Below, one piece after another: positions 53,801 to 64,000 of a stretch of DNA of 64,000 bases. The notes beneath the pieces were generated by a model. The model saw only the letters and a program-made list of their open reading frames with translations, was not told the DNA's origin and searched no databases. The stretch's first letter is position 1. Each line of letters begins with the position of its first letter. Source of the stretch: Dipylidium caninum (Eukaryota > Platyhelminthes > Cestoda > Cyclophyllidea > Dipylidiidae); assembly GCA_017562135.1 (NCBI GenBank), contig QEYB01001046.1, positions 2,232,001 through 2,296,000 on the forward strand. The letters run 5' to 3'. A program made the position numbers and the translations under genes.

Positions 53801-56800
53801 TATTGAATGCAAAGTAAACATGCTCTCCTTTACTGCCGACTTTTACCACCGAAAGCTATTCACCTCTGACGGATGCCACCTGCTTCGCTCCGATGGAGTC
53901 AACGTCCAAGTTTTGAAGCGACTGCAGAAAGTTGGCGTCAGCCATCATGCTCTTTGCGGCCTTCCAGGAAACTTCGCTTAGTCCTCTGAAGATGCAGATG
54001 CACTCGGAGATAGTCTGGACCGGTCGAGGAGGTTTTAGGAAGGAGCGCATCTCCGTCACATCGTTTCTGTCCAGTTCGCCCAGGACGGCTCGAGCTCGTT
54101 CCAGTGCTGGGAGTGCCGCGGTCACAGCTTCTTCTACAGCGGCCTGAAATATAGCGAGAAAAAAATTACGAGAAAGACGTGGGGTCATGGATGCGCACGA
54201 TTCTTCTGAAATTAGGTAGAATGGCATGCCTTTTCAAGCTCAATTTCCTTCGACTGGGCTTCCATCTCTCGGGCTTTTTGTGAAGACTGAGAGTGCTTCT
54301 CCTTAAAGAGACTCTGACTCTGAGCAATTTCTTTTAGGAGGTTTTCACAGGACTCCTTCTTCTCACTCAGGGCCACTTTTTGCGTGCCGAGGCCTCTCCT
54401 GAGTTCCTCAATCTCCACTGCCGCGGTCTGCATCTTCTCAACTGCCCTGGCGAGGCGTTCGCAAAGTGCGGTGAGGGCGCGATCTTTTCGTGAGAGCAGC
54501 CTATGCAAACATTGAGGCGAAGAGTGGGTCACGCTACGGTGAAGATGCGAGGAGATTGTGGGAGCTGAAAGGGGTCTTACGAGGGGATACTTACCGCTTG
54601 GTGCTGCACCAATGAATGCGTGAGACCAGCCTCTTACTTATTCTGCTGGAGACTATAAAACGGGCGTTTTTGTTTCGTCTGTACTCATTTGCGAATGAGA
54701 GAGAGAGAGCTCGACAACTTTATTCATAAATCTTAGAGGTATTCTTCTCACTTCGTTGAAACGAAATTTTCGCGTTTGTGTCTCATTTATTTTATTTTAT
54801 TTTTCGTCTAAACCAGATGGAAACTAAACGCTTTTTACGTGTTCAAATAAAATTATGGCTCAGCTAAATGAGTTTTGCGGAACATTAGTGAAGCATTCGG
54901 AAAGGGATTTACTAGTGAAAAAGATGTTCGATACTCGGTCCAAAAGTTTCTTCCCGGCAATTTGAGTGCCATCAACGGAGAACATCAGCCCATGTTGATG
55001 AGGGCGACGAAGTAAAGACGACTGTGGAATCCCATCAACACACGCAAATGTTTGTGAACTTGGTCTAAACTAGGAATTGGCCCTGCGTATGGCTATGTTA
55101 AAACAAAATTTGGACTCATACATGTCTGCCGGTCCAAACATCTCAACTGGAGATGATTGCGCATTTCGGGAGGAAGTGCGCTTCTCCGCTGCTTCCTTCG
55201 CAATACATGATTGCCACCGTTTTTACGCCAAATCATCACTTGTGTTGAAAAGTGAATTTCGTGTGATAGTGGAAAACGATCAAGCAAGTGGGTGGATAGG
55301 AGTGCGCCTTGGGGTCACACGCCTAAGCCGAAAATGCATTAAAAATTTACGGGCGACATATGGTAGAACGCCCAAGGAGCGAGGCATTATCCATTCCTTC
55401 CTCCCTACAACCAGCGAAAGCTTTACAGCGGCGGAGTTTCAGTGCCGTGATGTCGTGTATAAGAAGAAAAACAACCAGAGTTGGTTGACCGACACGACGA
55501 AATGTAACTGCACGATAACGCTGAACGACCGCATAAAGCTTCCACTACCTTTGACAAATTGGGTGACTTCTCTACACTATGACATTTGGACCACCGCCTC
55601 CATATTCACCCAGTATTTTTTCTGCCGCTCATTAACTCTTTCGTAATTATGATTTATTTTTTGAGACTAACACATTCTAACTAAAGTGATGCTTTACAAG
55701 ACCTTGAAGCGTTCACTAAATCCGAAAATTCCCTTTCAGAAAGACAAATATGACTTGCCCAATAGTTGGCAAAAAAGTCGTAGATGTCAAGGGAAATTAT
55801 TTCGATTGAAGCTAATAAATAATGTGAATGAGAAATTGTGTTTTTTGTTCTTTGCATATACCTATAGCCTGTTTCATAGTTTTCAACCTAATACCAGTCT
55901 GCTGCGGTTAAATGGGATGGTAGACAGAGTTAAGACAGCAGAGAATGCGAAGAGTCACGCCATTTCGCCCCCCCCCCCCCCCGCCGATGGTGACTCCTCA
56001 CGACTTGTGAGAAATTGGAATGGTCCACTGAGTCGTGGCATCACTCGATGGAGAGGCAAAAAGAGTGCTCTGTGGTGCGAACTCTACCCACGAATGACAC
56101 GCGTTTGATCAACTACCACCGAGGGCGTGCCTCTCTCGCATCCCCACTAGTGATTATAAACAGAGGTGTGGACTCGTCTGAAGTCAGTAGGAGGCAGGGG
56201 AGCAGACCCTGTGCCGACGGGGAAGAGGGCGATGTGTTCTTGCGTTGGCGTAATTCATCTTCATCGACTGTTAACGGCAGTTATAGGGGAATGGAGATAT
56301 CTTTTGAGGTGGAGGACTACGATATTAAATGGGCCATAACAATATTTTATCGTTCTCTGACGATGGAGTTTGGGTAAATACTAAGATGAGGGAGTTGAGA
56401 GGCATTCGGTCAGTAGACAGCGCCTAAATTACAGGACGCGATTGGTTCGGACAAAATAGGCCTGGACACTAAGGGTGGACGTCAAGCGATACCAAATTTG
56501 TATGTCTCACTAAGGGAAATGACTCAACAGTCTCATCGCCTCACTGCCATCGGCTTGTTCTCCTTTTCTTTGTTTGCCTTTGGCATGGATTTTTCGACAT
56601 GAAAGCCAGCCGTAAGACGGGGAAACTGGGGGGCAAGGTAAAAGACCTCCTGAGGGAATCGCATAAGCCTTGGTGCATTTTTATTCCACCTTACAGTGAC
56701 CGCCCAGAAAAATAGCATCAGACACCGGCGAGTAACACGCTGTTTGGACGGAGAGCGCGGACAATGAGCCTTTCCTGGTCACACCCAGCCACGTAAGCAG

Positions 56801-59800
56801 CGGGCGGCACTGGCCTGAAGCTCATCTCCCAACTAATCCGGTGACCTTAACATTTCCTTATACATTTAAGAAAGTATTTACTCATAGGATCCACCCTGCT
56901 TTTGGAATAATTAACTCACTTGGAATAGTTGTTGATGTAGTCAAAAAAGTGCGTGGTTGTGACATAATAACTTCTCCTGTGCTTGGCAACAAACTCTCGG
57001 GCGTACTCCTCCGCGGAGCGGTGAACGTGGACCACGTGGTCGATGAAGGCGTCGTAGTGAGCTGGAGGAGTTAGATGTTCCCTGGGCGAGAGCTTCCTAC
57101 TCGCTACTGCGAAGAAAGCCTCTTGTGGCCATGCAAAGAACCAGTCGATGGTTGTGTTCGTTAAGAGGTGGGGGAAGCTCACACAACGCTTTCTTAGCGT
57201 ACTTCCAACCTAGAACGAAGAAAATTGCTCCCTGAGAGTCAAAGTAAAGCTACGAAGAGAGACGTTTAGCAGAGATTTGAGGAGCGAATCACAACTTGAC
57301 TGACCGGACTCATTGTTAGAATGATGTGGAGACGCCTAACCGCCTTCCGAGATAAATAATTCCAAATTGATTCTTTCGAACCCTCCAGTCCGGCGTCCAG
57401 CACCTCCTTCCTCACAGCACTAAAAATAATTTCGCGCTCCTCCTCCTCAGAAAACATAGAGCTGATATCCATTCCAATTAACATTCGATTAATCATTTCC
57501 AGGAAGTCTGAAAAGTTTGCTTTCCAGTCATACCGAGTCCTTACCTTCATCGGCTACATCATCATCTGATAGGAGAAGCACAATTTTTTCATTTTGTCTG
57601 AATCAGACGCAGGTAGAGGGTTTTGACCTCTTCTCTCCGGTCCCTCGTCGTGTATTGGCGATCGGGTGCTAATTGGAAGACCTCGCACCCGGCGGCGTAA
57701 GCGGCCAACTTGACCAGAGCGGTTTTTCCTGACCCGCCAATTCCAATACACAGAGCATGTCCTCCGGCCGCACTCAGTACTCTATGGAGACGACTCAAAT
57801 GTTCCAGGGCACTGTTGAAGAGCACCAATTCCGAATGTTCTGGTCTTTGTTGCTGAATCTAAATAAAAATGTGCTACTGAAATTATCTTAAATAAAAATA
57901 ATAGAAGTCATAAAGAGATGACCTACTCGAGAAAATATTTCTCTGGCGGCCTCATATCCTCCCACATCTTCATAATGGGGTTTTTCTCCCTCTTCCAGGG
58001 CTACATTATATTCGCCGAAGAGAATAGGGTCGCTCAAAACCTCTTCCCCGACTGACGGGCTCAGATTCCTCGACTCAGCGTCAATTTGGTCCTAGACAAG
58101 TCGTTTTATAGAGACTGCCATATACCTTGGCGAGGCTTATGTCCGATGTAGTGGATAGTCGATCTACAAATACTCTCAAGACTTCGTGTCGCCAAAGGCG
58201 AAAGACTTGTGGGAGGGCTGAATATCGGTTGGGGGTCATTCGACACAGACCGCTACAGACTCGACGGAGATCACGAAAATCGAAGCCATAGTGGAAGTTC
58301 GTAGGCGTGGCTCGTAGATTTTGTGCGAGGTATCTAGAAAGAGCATGGGATCAACGATATTCACTTACGAGTAGACGTTGAGGGTTGCTTGAGTGATGGC
58401 GGGGACTGCTTGAACAATAGCCTCCGTGAAACCGGATTGTAAGTGGCAATAGAGGATAGAGGAAAATATTTTGGCCATTGTCTTGACAGAGAGCGGAATA
58501 ACGTGGAAAACCGAAAACAGAGACAAGCATCGGGGGTCGACACGACCGTGGCTCGGGCAAAGAGCAACCATGGCGGCGAGAAATGAAGTGTCACAAACTC
58601 GACGCCACCTGAAGCCGCTGCGAGACCGTTCGTAGTAGCCGTGGTTGGAGAGCAGGAGTTTCAAGAAAGCCAAGGGTTGTTGGGTGCCAAAGTCGTCTAT
58701 TTTAGGCATGTGCAGGTCGTCGATGAAGAAGAGCAGACGTTTGTCCGGCGCGGGTCCGTAGAGCCCTTTGCTGCGCTCTCAAGATTGGCGTCGAGCATGT
58801 TTTGGATGTCGGAGGAGGTGGTGCGCGAGGAGAAGGTGACACGAAGAGCTTGCTAAATCACAGATTCATTTGAATAGATACTCAGGGGCGCATTCCCATA
58901 GGAGCACATTTCTAGTGCGAACACCAACTTTCGCGAAGAATAGACGGACTGGAAACAGCTGCCCGAGTAAAAGGCTTCTCAAAGCGCATGGATTGTGTTA
59001 GTTGAAAAGGGCCTTGCAATGATAAAGTTAGAGGGTGATGCGTTTTTAACTCAAATGTTTAAGAAATAACGAATTGCGAGCGCCGCCCTTTGACCCCGCA
59101 ACGCTGTCAGATGCCTTAGTCGTTTGCGCTTCCTAAGTCAAGTAGCACGCAGAAGGTAGGAGACGGGAGAGTTCTTTTCAGCAGCCATTCGCGGAGGGGA
59201 ATGGGAAGCCATGGCGAGCTGCGAGTTGGCAGACAACCACCCTACCTGGGGCAACCGTGGTGCGTGCAGTACAAACGTGCTTTCGGCACCGCGGGCGTGC
59301 ACCGCGCTGAACCCATTCTGCCGGTCTCGGTCGACGCGACTGTGTTAAAGTCAGTGACCTGCTCTGTGGCCGCGAAAATCATCTCGAGGTTAATAATCCG
59401 GCTCATACCTGACTAATTAACTTCCCGTTTCTAAGGGTTCAGTTTCCTCTGTTCACCGTCGATGAATTGCATATACTTAGAAATGTCAAAAGTAGTTAAT
59501 ATTAATTTCTGGTCCCCCGTAGTCAGGGCAAACTCACGTGGGTGGCTTTGTCTCCTTTGCTCAAGAAACATATTTGCGGAGACTGTTTTCGAGGCCCCAG
59601 TTTCACCGACCAGTAAAATCGGCCTGCCGACCGCTGTGTGTTGCCCCAACACCCACCGCATCATTTCGGTTTCGCGTGTCGGCACGACAATGTCGTTGAT
59701 ATCCCGCACGACGTCGAGCGAGTACTGCGGCATCCTCGAGGTCCAGGGCACCCATTCTCCGTTTTGTGCGTCGAAAAAGTAGTCTTCGAGGCGCGGAAGA

Positions 59801-62800
59801 CTTTTGGGAAGGAAGCCGGCAGCAACGCAGTCACCGGGCTTCTCATCTTCCGTTGATGGAAGGGCAGATATCTCCTTCATTTTCTCGTCAAATGCAAATT
59901 TGTCAGCTTCCTCAAGCAAACACGACCCAATTGAGAATGTAAGAGCGTGTAAAAAAAGCGCTTCAAGACAATCTGCAGAAGCTTCTACTACATCAATCAG
60001 GAGACTTTCGAGCAGATGACATAAGTTGTTGGTAAGAGTGACAGGAGTGGCAGGAATAACCGTGTTGAGCTTCAGTGCAACAAGTCGGGCAATGTACTTG
60101 GTAAAGAGAGTGTCCAGAATTTGAAGGTAGAAGCTATCAAGGTTCTTGTGTCTCAGCTTCCACCGCCGCCACAGAGCGGAGTAATTGAGATCGCAAGGGT
60201 CGACGAAGACCACCCCACAACGCGACACGGTGGCGGGTGAAGCATATTCTAGATGGCCAACTTCAAAGAGGAGGCGGCAACATGGCTGAAGGCGGATGCG
60301 TTCGCCGCTGGTGAGGGTGAGGAGTTGGTTGTCATCCATCACGGAGTTCATGTTTTCCACCCACACGGGGTCAACATCGCCGTCAAAAAGGATGATGTTG
60401 TTCACCTGAAATAAGAAGAGTTGCCAATGGACCGTTATGCTTTGCAAGTACTTTGCTGCAGTCGCAGTCGCACGACTTTAGCAAATCTCCCATTCACGCG
60501 GTATGCAGCTGCAGCGTTGGCTGGTGGTGGCTGCATGCAGATCCTATCCTGTCTCATCCAGGGTGACCGCCTCGAGAAGACTCTCTGCTGACAGCTCTGC
60601 GAGAGTGCAAGTGACCTTCCGCCATGTTCCTTATACTTTCGGTCGTGAAGCATGAGCGATGAGAATCCCACGCCTAGTAGCTTATCTTTCCATCGAGGCT
60701 GTGATCATTGCATACCAGCGTCTTTTCGAGACAGCAAAAAATCTCGGTGTCCCACAGGCATATCGCAGAGGGTGCAAATGAAACGACTCGTTAAGTTTAT
60801 AGACTGGTGACAGAGCAGTTTGCCGTGCGCTGCTTGAGTGCACTTGGCACTCACTTAAATATGCCTCTCCCCTCCATCCTCGTGCATGAAAATGGGAGTG
60901 CAGAACGATATGGGCGTTTGTGTATTAAGTCTAATGTTTAAGACGGGACTCAGAAGGGTGATAGCTCGTTACATCCGCCAAAGTTTCCACGAATTCATTG
61001 CGAAATACACTGAGAAATACAGGATGATGCCAAATGCCGCAAACTCCCCTCTTTCAGTTGTTGTTTTCGAAATTAGTGGCGTGATTTTACAAAATGTGAT
61101 GCTAATTTAACAGCTTAAAAATATGATAACTAGAGGTGAGGAGGGTCGCTAACCTTCTTGTTTGAAGGAGTATTGGAGTCACGGAAGATTCTCGACAGCA
61201 GACCATCTGTCCAGTCGCGTGTATTCTGATTCAGTGTGCCGTAGAGCTCGGACACGCTCATGGCTTTCGGGTTCAAGGTGGCCACATGTGTAGGAAGGCC
61301 CATTTTCCTCTGGGCACCGCACAGCGCCTCGATGACCACACTTTTGCCGCCACTGGTCGGTCCCACAACCATCGTTGCGTGACGCGTCCGCATGGTCTTG
61401 TGCAACTGCACCACCTTCTCCACCTGTTTCGCCAGCACGACGTAGCACTCACTCGTCAGCCAACGTTCTACGGCCTCGGTAAACTCCGGACTCTCCGCTT
61501 TTGGACATGGCAGACCGGGAAACAGATCGCCAATGAGGTTGACAAAGAGGTTAACATCACCGCGAACTAGTTTTGGTTTAGTTACATCAAGGAGGGCTCG
61601 AATGAGCACCGTTGCTTCGTCCGACTTAGCCACTCTTCCCCTCAACTCTCCCGCCAAAAGCAATACCGACTTCATTGTGCGAAGACTGAAATCATAGTGG
61701 TGTTGGTGAGACAGCTGCAGTTCCGCCAGATGGTACACAGTATTTACTTTCGCCGCAAGGCTCCGAGCGTCAGAAAAACCTTGAGCAAAGAGCATCACCT
61801 CACATATCACCTGCCGATCGGGCACAGCCACCACCACCTGCCGGAAATGCGCCTTAACGGACTGGGGCAACTCCGTACGTCCCGGATAGCCTGGGATCAT
61901 GGTGATAAAGACGCCGACCCGGGGGTTAAAGGAGATCTCCTCTCCGTCAAAAAGAAATTTTCGGACCGCCTGAAGATGGGCTGTTTGAATAAGACGAAGG
62001 TGGGTCGAGACGATGGAGAGTACATTGATACCAATGCGGTTGAAGTCGTCGAAACAGCCCCATGAGCCAGTTTGGCACAGACCAGAGAAAATTCGACCCA
62101 CTGACCTGTAGTCCATGGCGTCGCCGCAGTTGGTGACCACGCAGAGGGTGGCCAGAGTTCTGGCCAAATCCCTCACGGTCGCCGTCTTCCCTGTGCCTGC
62201 GGGACCAGCGACACAAGCGCCCAGACGCATGCAGAGAGCCTGGGTGAGGCTCAGGCAAACGCGTCCCGTCAGCGGAGTGACCACCAGGCGGCCACCGAGG
62301 CCCGAGTACTCGTAGCCGTACTCGAAGGAGCCATTGCACTGGTCCACGTTCAACTGGTCCTTACTGCGGGACCAGTAGAACCGAAGCTGTGACTGCCACT
62401 CAAACTGGTCTGCCTTCAACGGAAAAACCATGCTTAATGGGCAACTGTTGCAAGTGTTTCTTCCTTAGCGCACAAGAGACAGACGTGTGGCCACAGCAGG
62501 CTGGCCGTAACAACTGTAGTTTAACTCCATGCGCCCATTACACTCTACTTTCGCTGATAATGGCGCCCACTTTAAGGCAATTTAAAGAACTCATTTAAAA
62601 GGACTTGTTTCGAACTCTTCTTCCTGAGGAGATTACTTCATGAAGCTAAGTTGGGCTAGTCCAGCTTCATTGTTCAGAGATTTCACGAAGGGAGTTGTTG
62701 TGGACTTTACTTCGGGCATGAGGATGAACGCAGGCATGGAATTTTGATGCCTTCTCCCTTCGGGAGGTGTTGTGAATGACGAAGGTCATGTCTCATGACA

Positions 62801-63587
62801 GCAGCATCTTCAAGTATCTTTCTCCCTACCAATAAGAAACCACTTTTACAAATTCCATTGTTAGAAACAATCTTCTGAACTAAGTATCGCGCCGTTAGCT
62901 TGTTTTACTAAATTGCAACTGCAATCTCTTCAGACCGATGCCAATCCACAGAAGCAGTGGTGCAGACGGGTTCCATGCAGATATGTCCTCAGCCTGTGAC
63001 TGTCGTTATCGTCGTCTGCCCGCTGAACCGGTAGAAAAGCCATTGAGTTGCCTTGAGTCCAGATATGAACTCAGACACCCTCAAAATCTCGCGCTCGGAA
63101 GGTTACGGCAAATGATGTTGTCCCCATTGACATTAATCGTTTGTTGTTTTTGGAGACAAAATGGAATATGGGAAGAAGAACATGGCTATTTGTGGTGGAA
63201 GAGGCAAAGTGAGACTACGAAAAAGGCGGAAAAGGCATAATTCGTGGCAATCAGGAAGCAGCGCAGCGCCGCTGGCGGCGGTGAAAGTGGGCAGTTCAAC
63301 TCACCTCTGTTACGTTGTCCCGCACAAAGCCGTCGACGATGTCCCTCGCATGCACGTCGACAACGAGGAGAGATGTGAGTTTGGTGCGGTTGTTTGCGGT
63401 TAAATCGCCACGAATATGCTCCACTGTCTCCTCCAACTGACTGCGTTGTCTTATGGCCAAAGCTTTCATGGCTGCCCTGTCGCTGCTGGAGCTGAGACGA
63501 CGAAAGGCGTCCTCCACCTCCCAGGTCCACCACACTCGACTGGCCGCAAGCACAGCCATCCCCCCGAAACGCAACGCCCAACCCACT
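44803..63587 (-). CDS. DNAH10: Axonemal inner-arm dynein heavy chain, DNAH10-like, motor domain to C-terminus (5' part beyond window)
   Basis: This is a ciliary inner-arm motor (I1/f complex in DNAH10 orthologues). Minus-strand exons: 63587-63305, 62413-61154, 60405-59538, 58848-58369, 58333-58126, 58091-57927, 57858-57545, 57507-57305, 57209-56920, 54500-54230, 54143-53864, 53399-53233, 52546-51845, 51777-51542, 51026-50623, 49837-49578, 49497-48484, 46937-46645, 46279-46049, 45283-44803; about 2800 codons. Order: linker end (WWTWEVEDAF, DVHARDIVD), AAA1 P-loop GPAGTGKT, AAA2 GPTSGGKS, AAA3 GETGASKT with FIDDLHMP, AAA4 GIGGSGKT. Then come stalk CC1, the microtubule-binding domain (DVTEMRSFLKPP), CC2 (MERRLAAADKLMNGLG), AAA5 (RVPLFIDPQQQMF), AAA6/C-terminus (KFLSMGQGQE, MWLSGLHVPESYL) and the terminal WILQGVCLLLNDD. 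The sequence tracks human DNAH10 closely from linker to end. Oddities: AAA1 has CFDDFNRI and TMIPGYPGR where the family has CFDEFNRI and TMNPGYAGR. The intron at 54229-54144 needs a GC donor. Single-base frame breaks occur near 58776, 57603, 48650-48655 and 44845. There are no other stops, so assembly error is likelier than pseudogene. Confidence 0.95.
45284..46048 (-). other. DNAH10 intron, 765 nt
   Basis: This is the last intron of the dynein gene, between exons ending EQYRAW and starting VASGEPVAMWLSG, in phase. Its right end, like the adjacent exon, is very GC-rich. Several long open stretches there on both strands are composition artefacts. The next intron upstream (46280-46644, 365 nt) also holds nothing recognisable. 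Confidence 0.6.
46938..48483 (-). other. DNAH10 intron, 1.5 kb, GC-rich, with an inverted repeat
   Basis: Phases on both sides agree (GIL, split Lys codon, YIESLRE). The middle (about 47400-47720) is very rich in G and C and contains the inverted repeat at 47556-47592. A second small hairpin, CCTCTAAA with TTTAGAGG around 18 nt, lies near 48007-48042. No gene was recognised. Confidence 0.6.
47556..47592. repeat. GC-rich inverted repeat with AP-1-like cores
   Basis: The left arm GATGACTCACGCGC is separated by 5 nt from the right arm GCGCGTGAGTGAGTCATC. The right arm is the reverse complement of the left with four extra bases. Each arm carries a TGACTCA or GAGTCA AP-1-like core. It lies inside a dynein intron. 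Any regulatory role is speculation. Confidence 0.7.
49838..50622 (-). other. DNAH10 intron, 785 nt
   Basis: It splits a Gly codon between TYAGA and LVECHRLLF. A run of CGGCCGGCCGGTCGGCTGGT-type sequence (about 50096-50118) is locally palindromic. Overlapping open stretches in three frames here follow from GC bias. Confidence 0.55.
55077..55646 (+). CDS. Antisense ORF nested in a dynein intron, weak Neuralized-repeat (NHR)-like resemblance
   Basis: This is an uninterrupted 189-codon ORF on the strand opposite the dynein gene. Its composition is protein-like rather than GC-bias-driven. The stretch EFRVIVEND, six residues and then WIGVRLGVT resembles the Neuralized homology repeat, where a pattern of EFxVxIE followed by WxGxxRLGVT is typical; the preceding GPNI and RFYAKSSL also fit loosely. 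Beyond about residue 80 I recognise nothing (YKKKNNQSWLTDTTKCNC). There is no obvious upstream exon carrying the usual FHxxHG start of an NHR. It could be a nested gene, a fragment of one, or chance. Stop follows TLS. The NHR call comes from remembered motif patterns and is tentative. Confidence 0.3.
   Translation: MALRMAMLKQNLDSYMSAGPNISTGDDCAFREEVRFSAASFAIHDCHRFYAKSSLVLKSEFRVIVENDQASGWIGVRLGVTRLSRKCIKNLRATYGRTPKERGIIHSFLPTTSESFTAAEFQCRDVVYKKKNNQSWLTDTTKCNCTITLNDRIKLPLPLTNWVTSLHYDIWTTASIFTQYFFCRSLTLS
55968..55982 (+). repeat. Poly-C run of 15
   Basis: Fifteen consecutive C followed by GCCG, inside the dynein intron. It is a simple homopolymer whose length in the assembly is unreliable. Confidence 0.9.
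58849..59537 (-). other. DNAH10 intron, 689 nt, within AAA3
   Basis: It lies between QSHP and PLRVTFSSR with a shared Pro codon. The donor is CAC|GTGAGT and the acceptor a weak AAG. Other introns over 300 nt in this gene (52547-53232, 53400-53863, 60406-61153, 62414-63304) likewise show no content I recognise. Confidence 0.55.
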
Positions 63588-64000
63588 CTGGAAAGACAAC
63601 ACGTCGTAGACGGCTTCTCGTCTGTTGATACGTAATCTTCGTCTCCGTGGCCACGAGAGGCGAAGCTGCATGGTCAAGTACTTGGCCCGTGCACTCTGAG
63701 GGCGCAAAAGCCCACGACAGACCAATTACCAAAGGGCGCATTAGTTTTCGTTGGCTCGGCAAATAAGCATCTTGCAGTTGCGCACAATGGAGATTAGGCA
63801 AATAAACGCTGTCTGTTGATAAAATGCGTAGAGTGGTGTCACTTCATGTTTCTCGAGCGCTGCACCAAGCCTGAACACTTGGCCTTAGTGCGACCCGTCA
63901 ACCGCCTGTCTCAGTATTTCCCTGTTAATGTGCAAAGGTCGTAATCTTTCTGGCTAAACTGTCCGCGTTTCTAAAATAAGTGGTTATCGAAAAATGTGAC
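63588..64000. other. Upstream intron or flank of the dynein gene at the right edge
   Basis: The linker exon at 63587 starts after TTTCCAG on the minus strand. No earlier linker exon could be recognised in the remaining 413 nt, so the N-terminal tail of DNAH10 lies beyond the window. Confidence 0.5.

Larger units (their letters stand above)
54501..56919 (-). other. DNAH10 intron, 2.4 kb, just before the stalk
   Basis: This is the longest dynein intron in the window. It is in phase (codon for Lys split between NNYS and LLSRKD). It contains the plus-strand 189-codon ORF at 55077-55646 and a 15-nt poly-C run at 55968-55982. Other open stretches (55686-56108, 56015-56377 plus) are unassigned. Confidence 0.6.

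Noticed and set aside
44803..63587. Idea that DNAH10 here is a pseudogene
   Set aside because: All splice sites and most of 2800 codons are intact, the only faults are isolated single-base shifts, and Smad and Nup54 show the same fault type.

Overview
This is nuclear DNA of an animal, most likely a flatworm and perhaps a tapeworm. The genes are split by canonical introns. Several introns are only 31-37 nt long, a size typical of parasitic flatworm genes, and they sit next to introns of 1-2.5 kb. There are no bacterial-type operons, CRISPR arrays or rRNA genes. The species call is inference; no database could be searched.

Layout, left to right: (1) an AGAP-type GTPase/Arf-GAP gene on the minus strand (1534-3386), of which only the GTPase half is visible. 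(2) An oxysterol-binding-protein-related lipid transfer gene (ORP9/10/11 class) on the plus strand (5426-20664), head-to-head with AGAP and rebuilt exon by exon from its start codon to its stop. (3) A small putative single-pass membrane protein on the minus strand (25632-26208). (4) Nucleoporin Nup54 on the plus strand (27744-31967). (5) A two-LIM-domain CRP/muscle LIM protein on the minus strand (37355-40008). (6) A BMP-class receptor Smad on the plus strand (42180-43519) with an unusually short linker. (7) An axonemal inner-arm dynein heavy chain of the DNAH10 type on the minus strand (44803 to 63587, continuing past the right edge), tail-to-tail with the Smad. One of its introns holds an antisense 189-codon ORF.

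The genes do not form one pathway. They cover Arf/endosomal traffic, lipid exchange, nuclear transport, muscle/actin scaffolding, BMP signalling and ciliary motility, as expected for an ordinary gene-dense stretch of an animal genome. I found no mobile element that I can name.

Three cross-cutting observations matter most. First, four introns can only be spliced by GC-AG rules, out of roughly 55 placed. Second, the DNAH10 AAA1 site departs from the family at the Walker B glutamate and the sensor-I asparagine. Third, six single-base frame breaks lie inside otherwise perfectly conserved exons of three unrelated genes, which looks like assembly indels rather than gene death. Exon boundaries were placed by hand from splice signals, phase and remembered family patterns, so an error of a base or two is possible.
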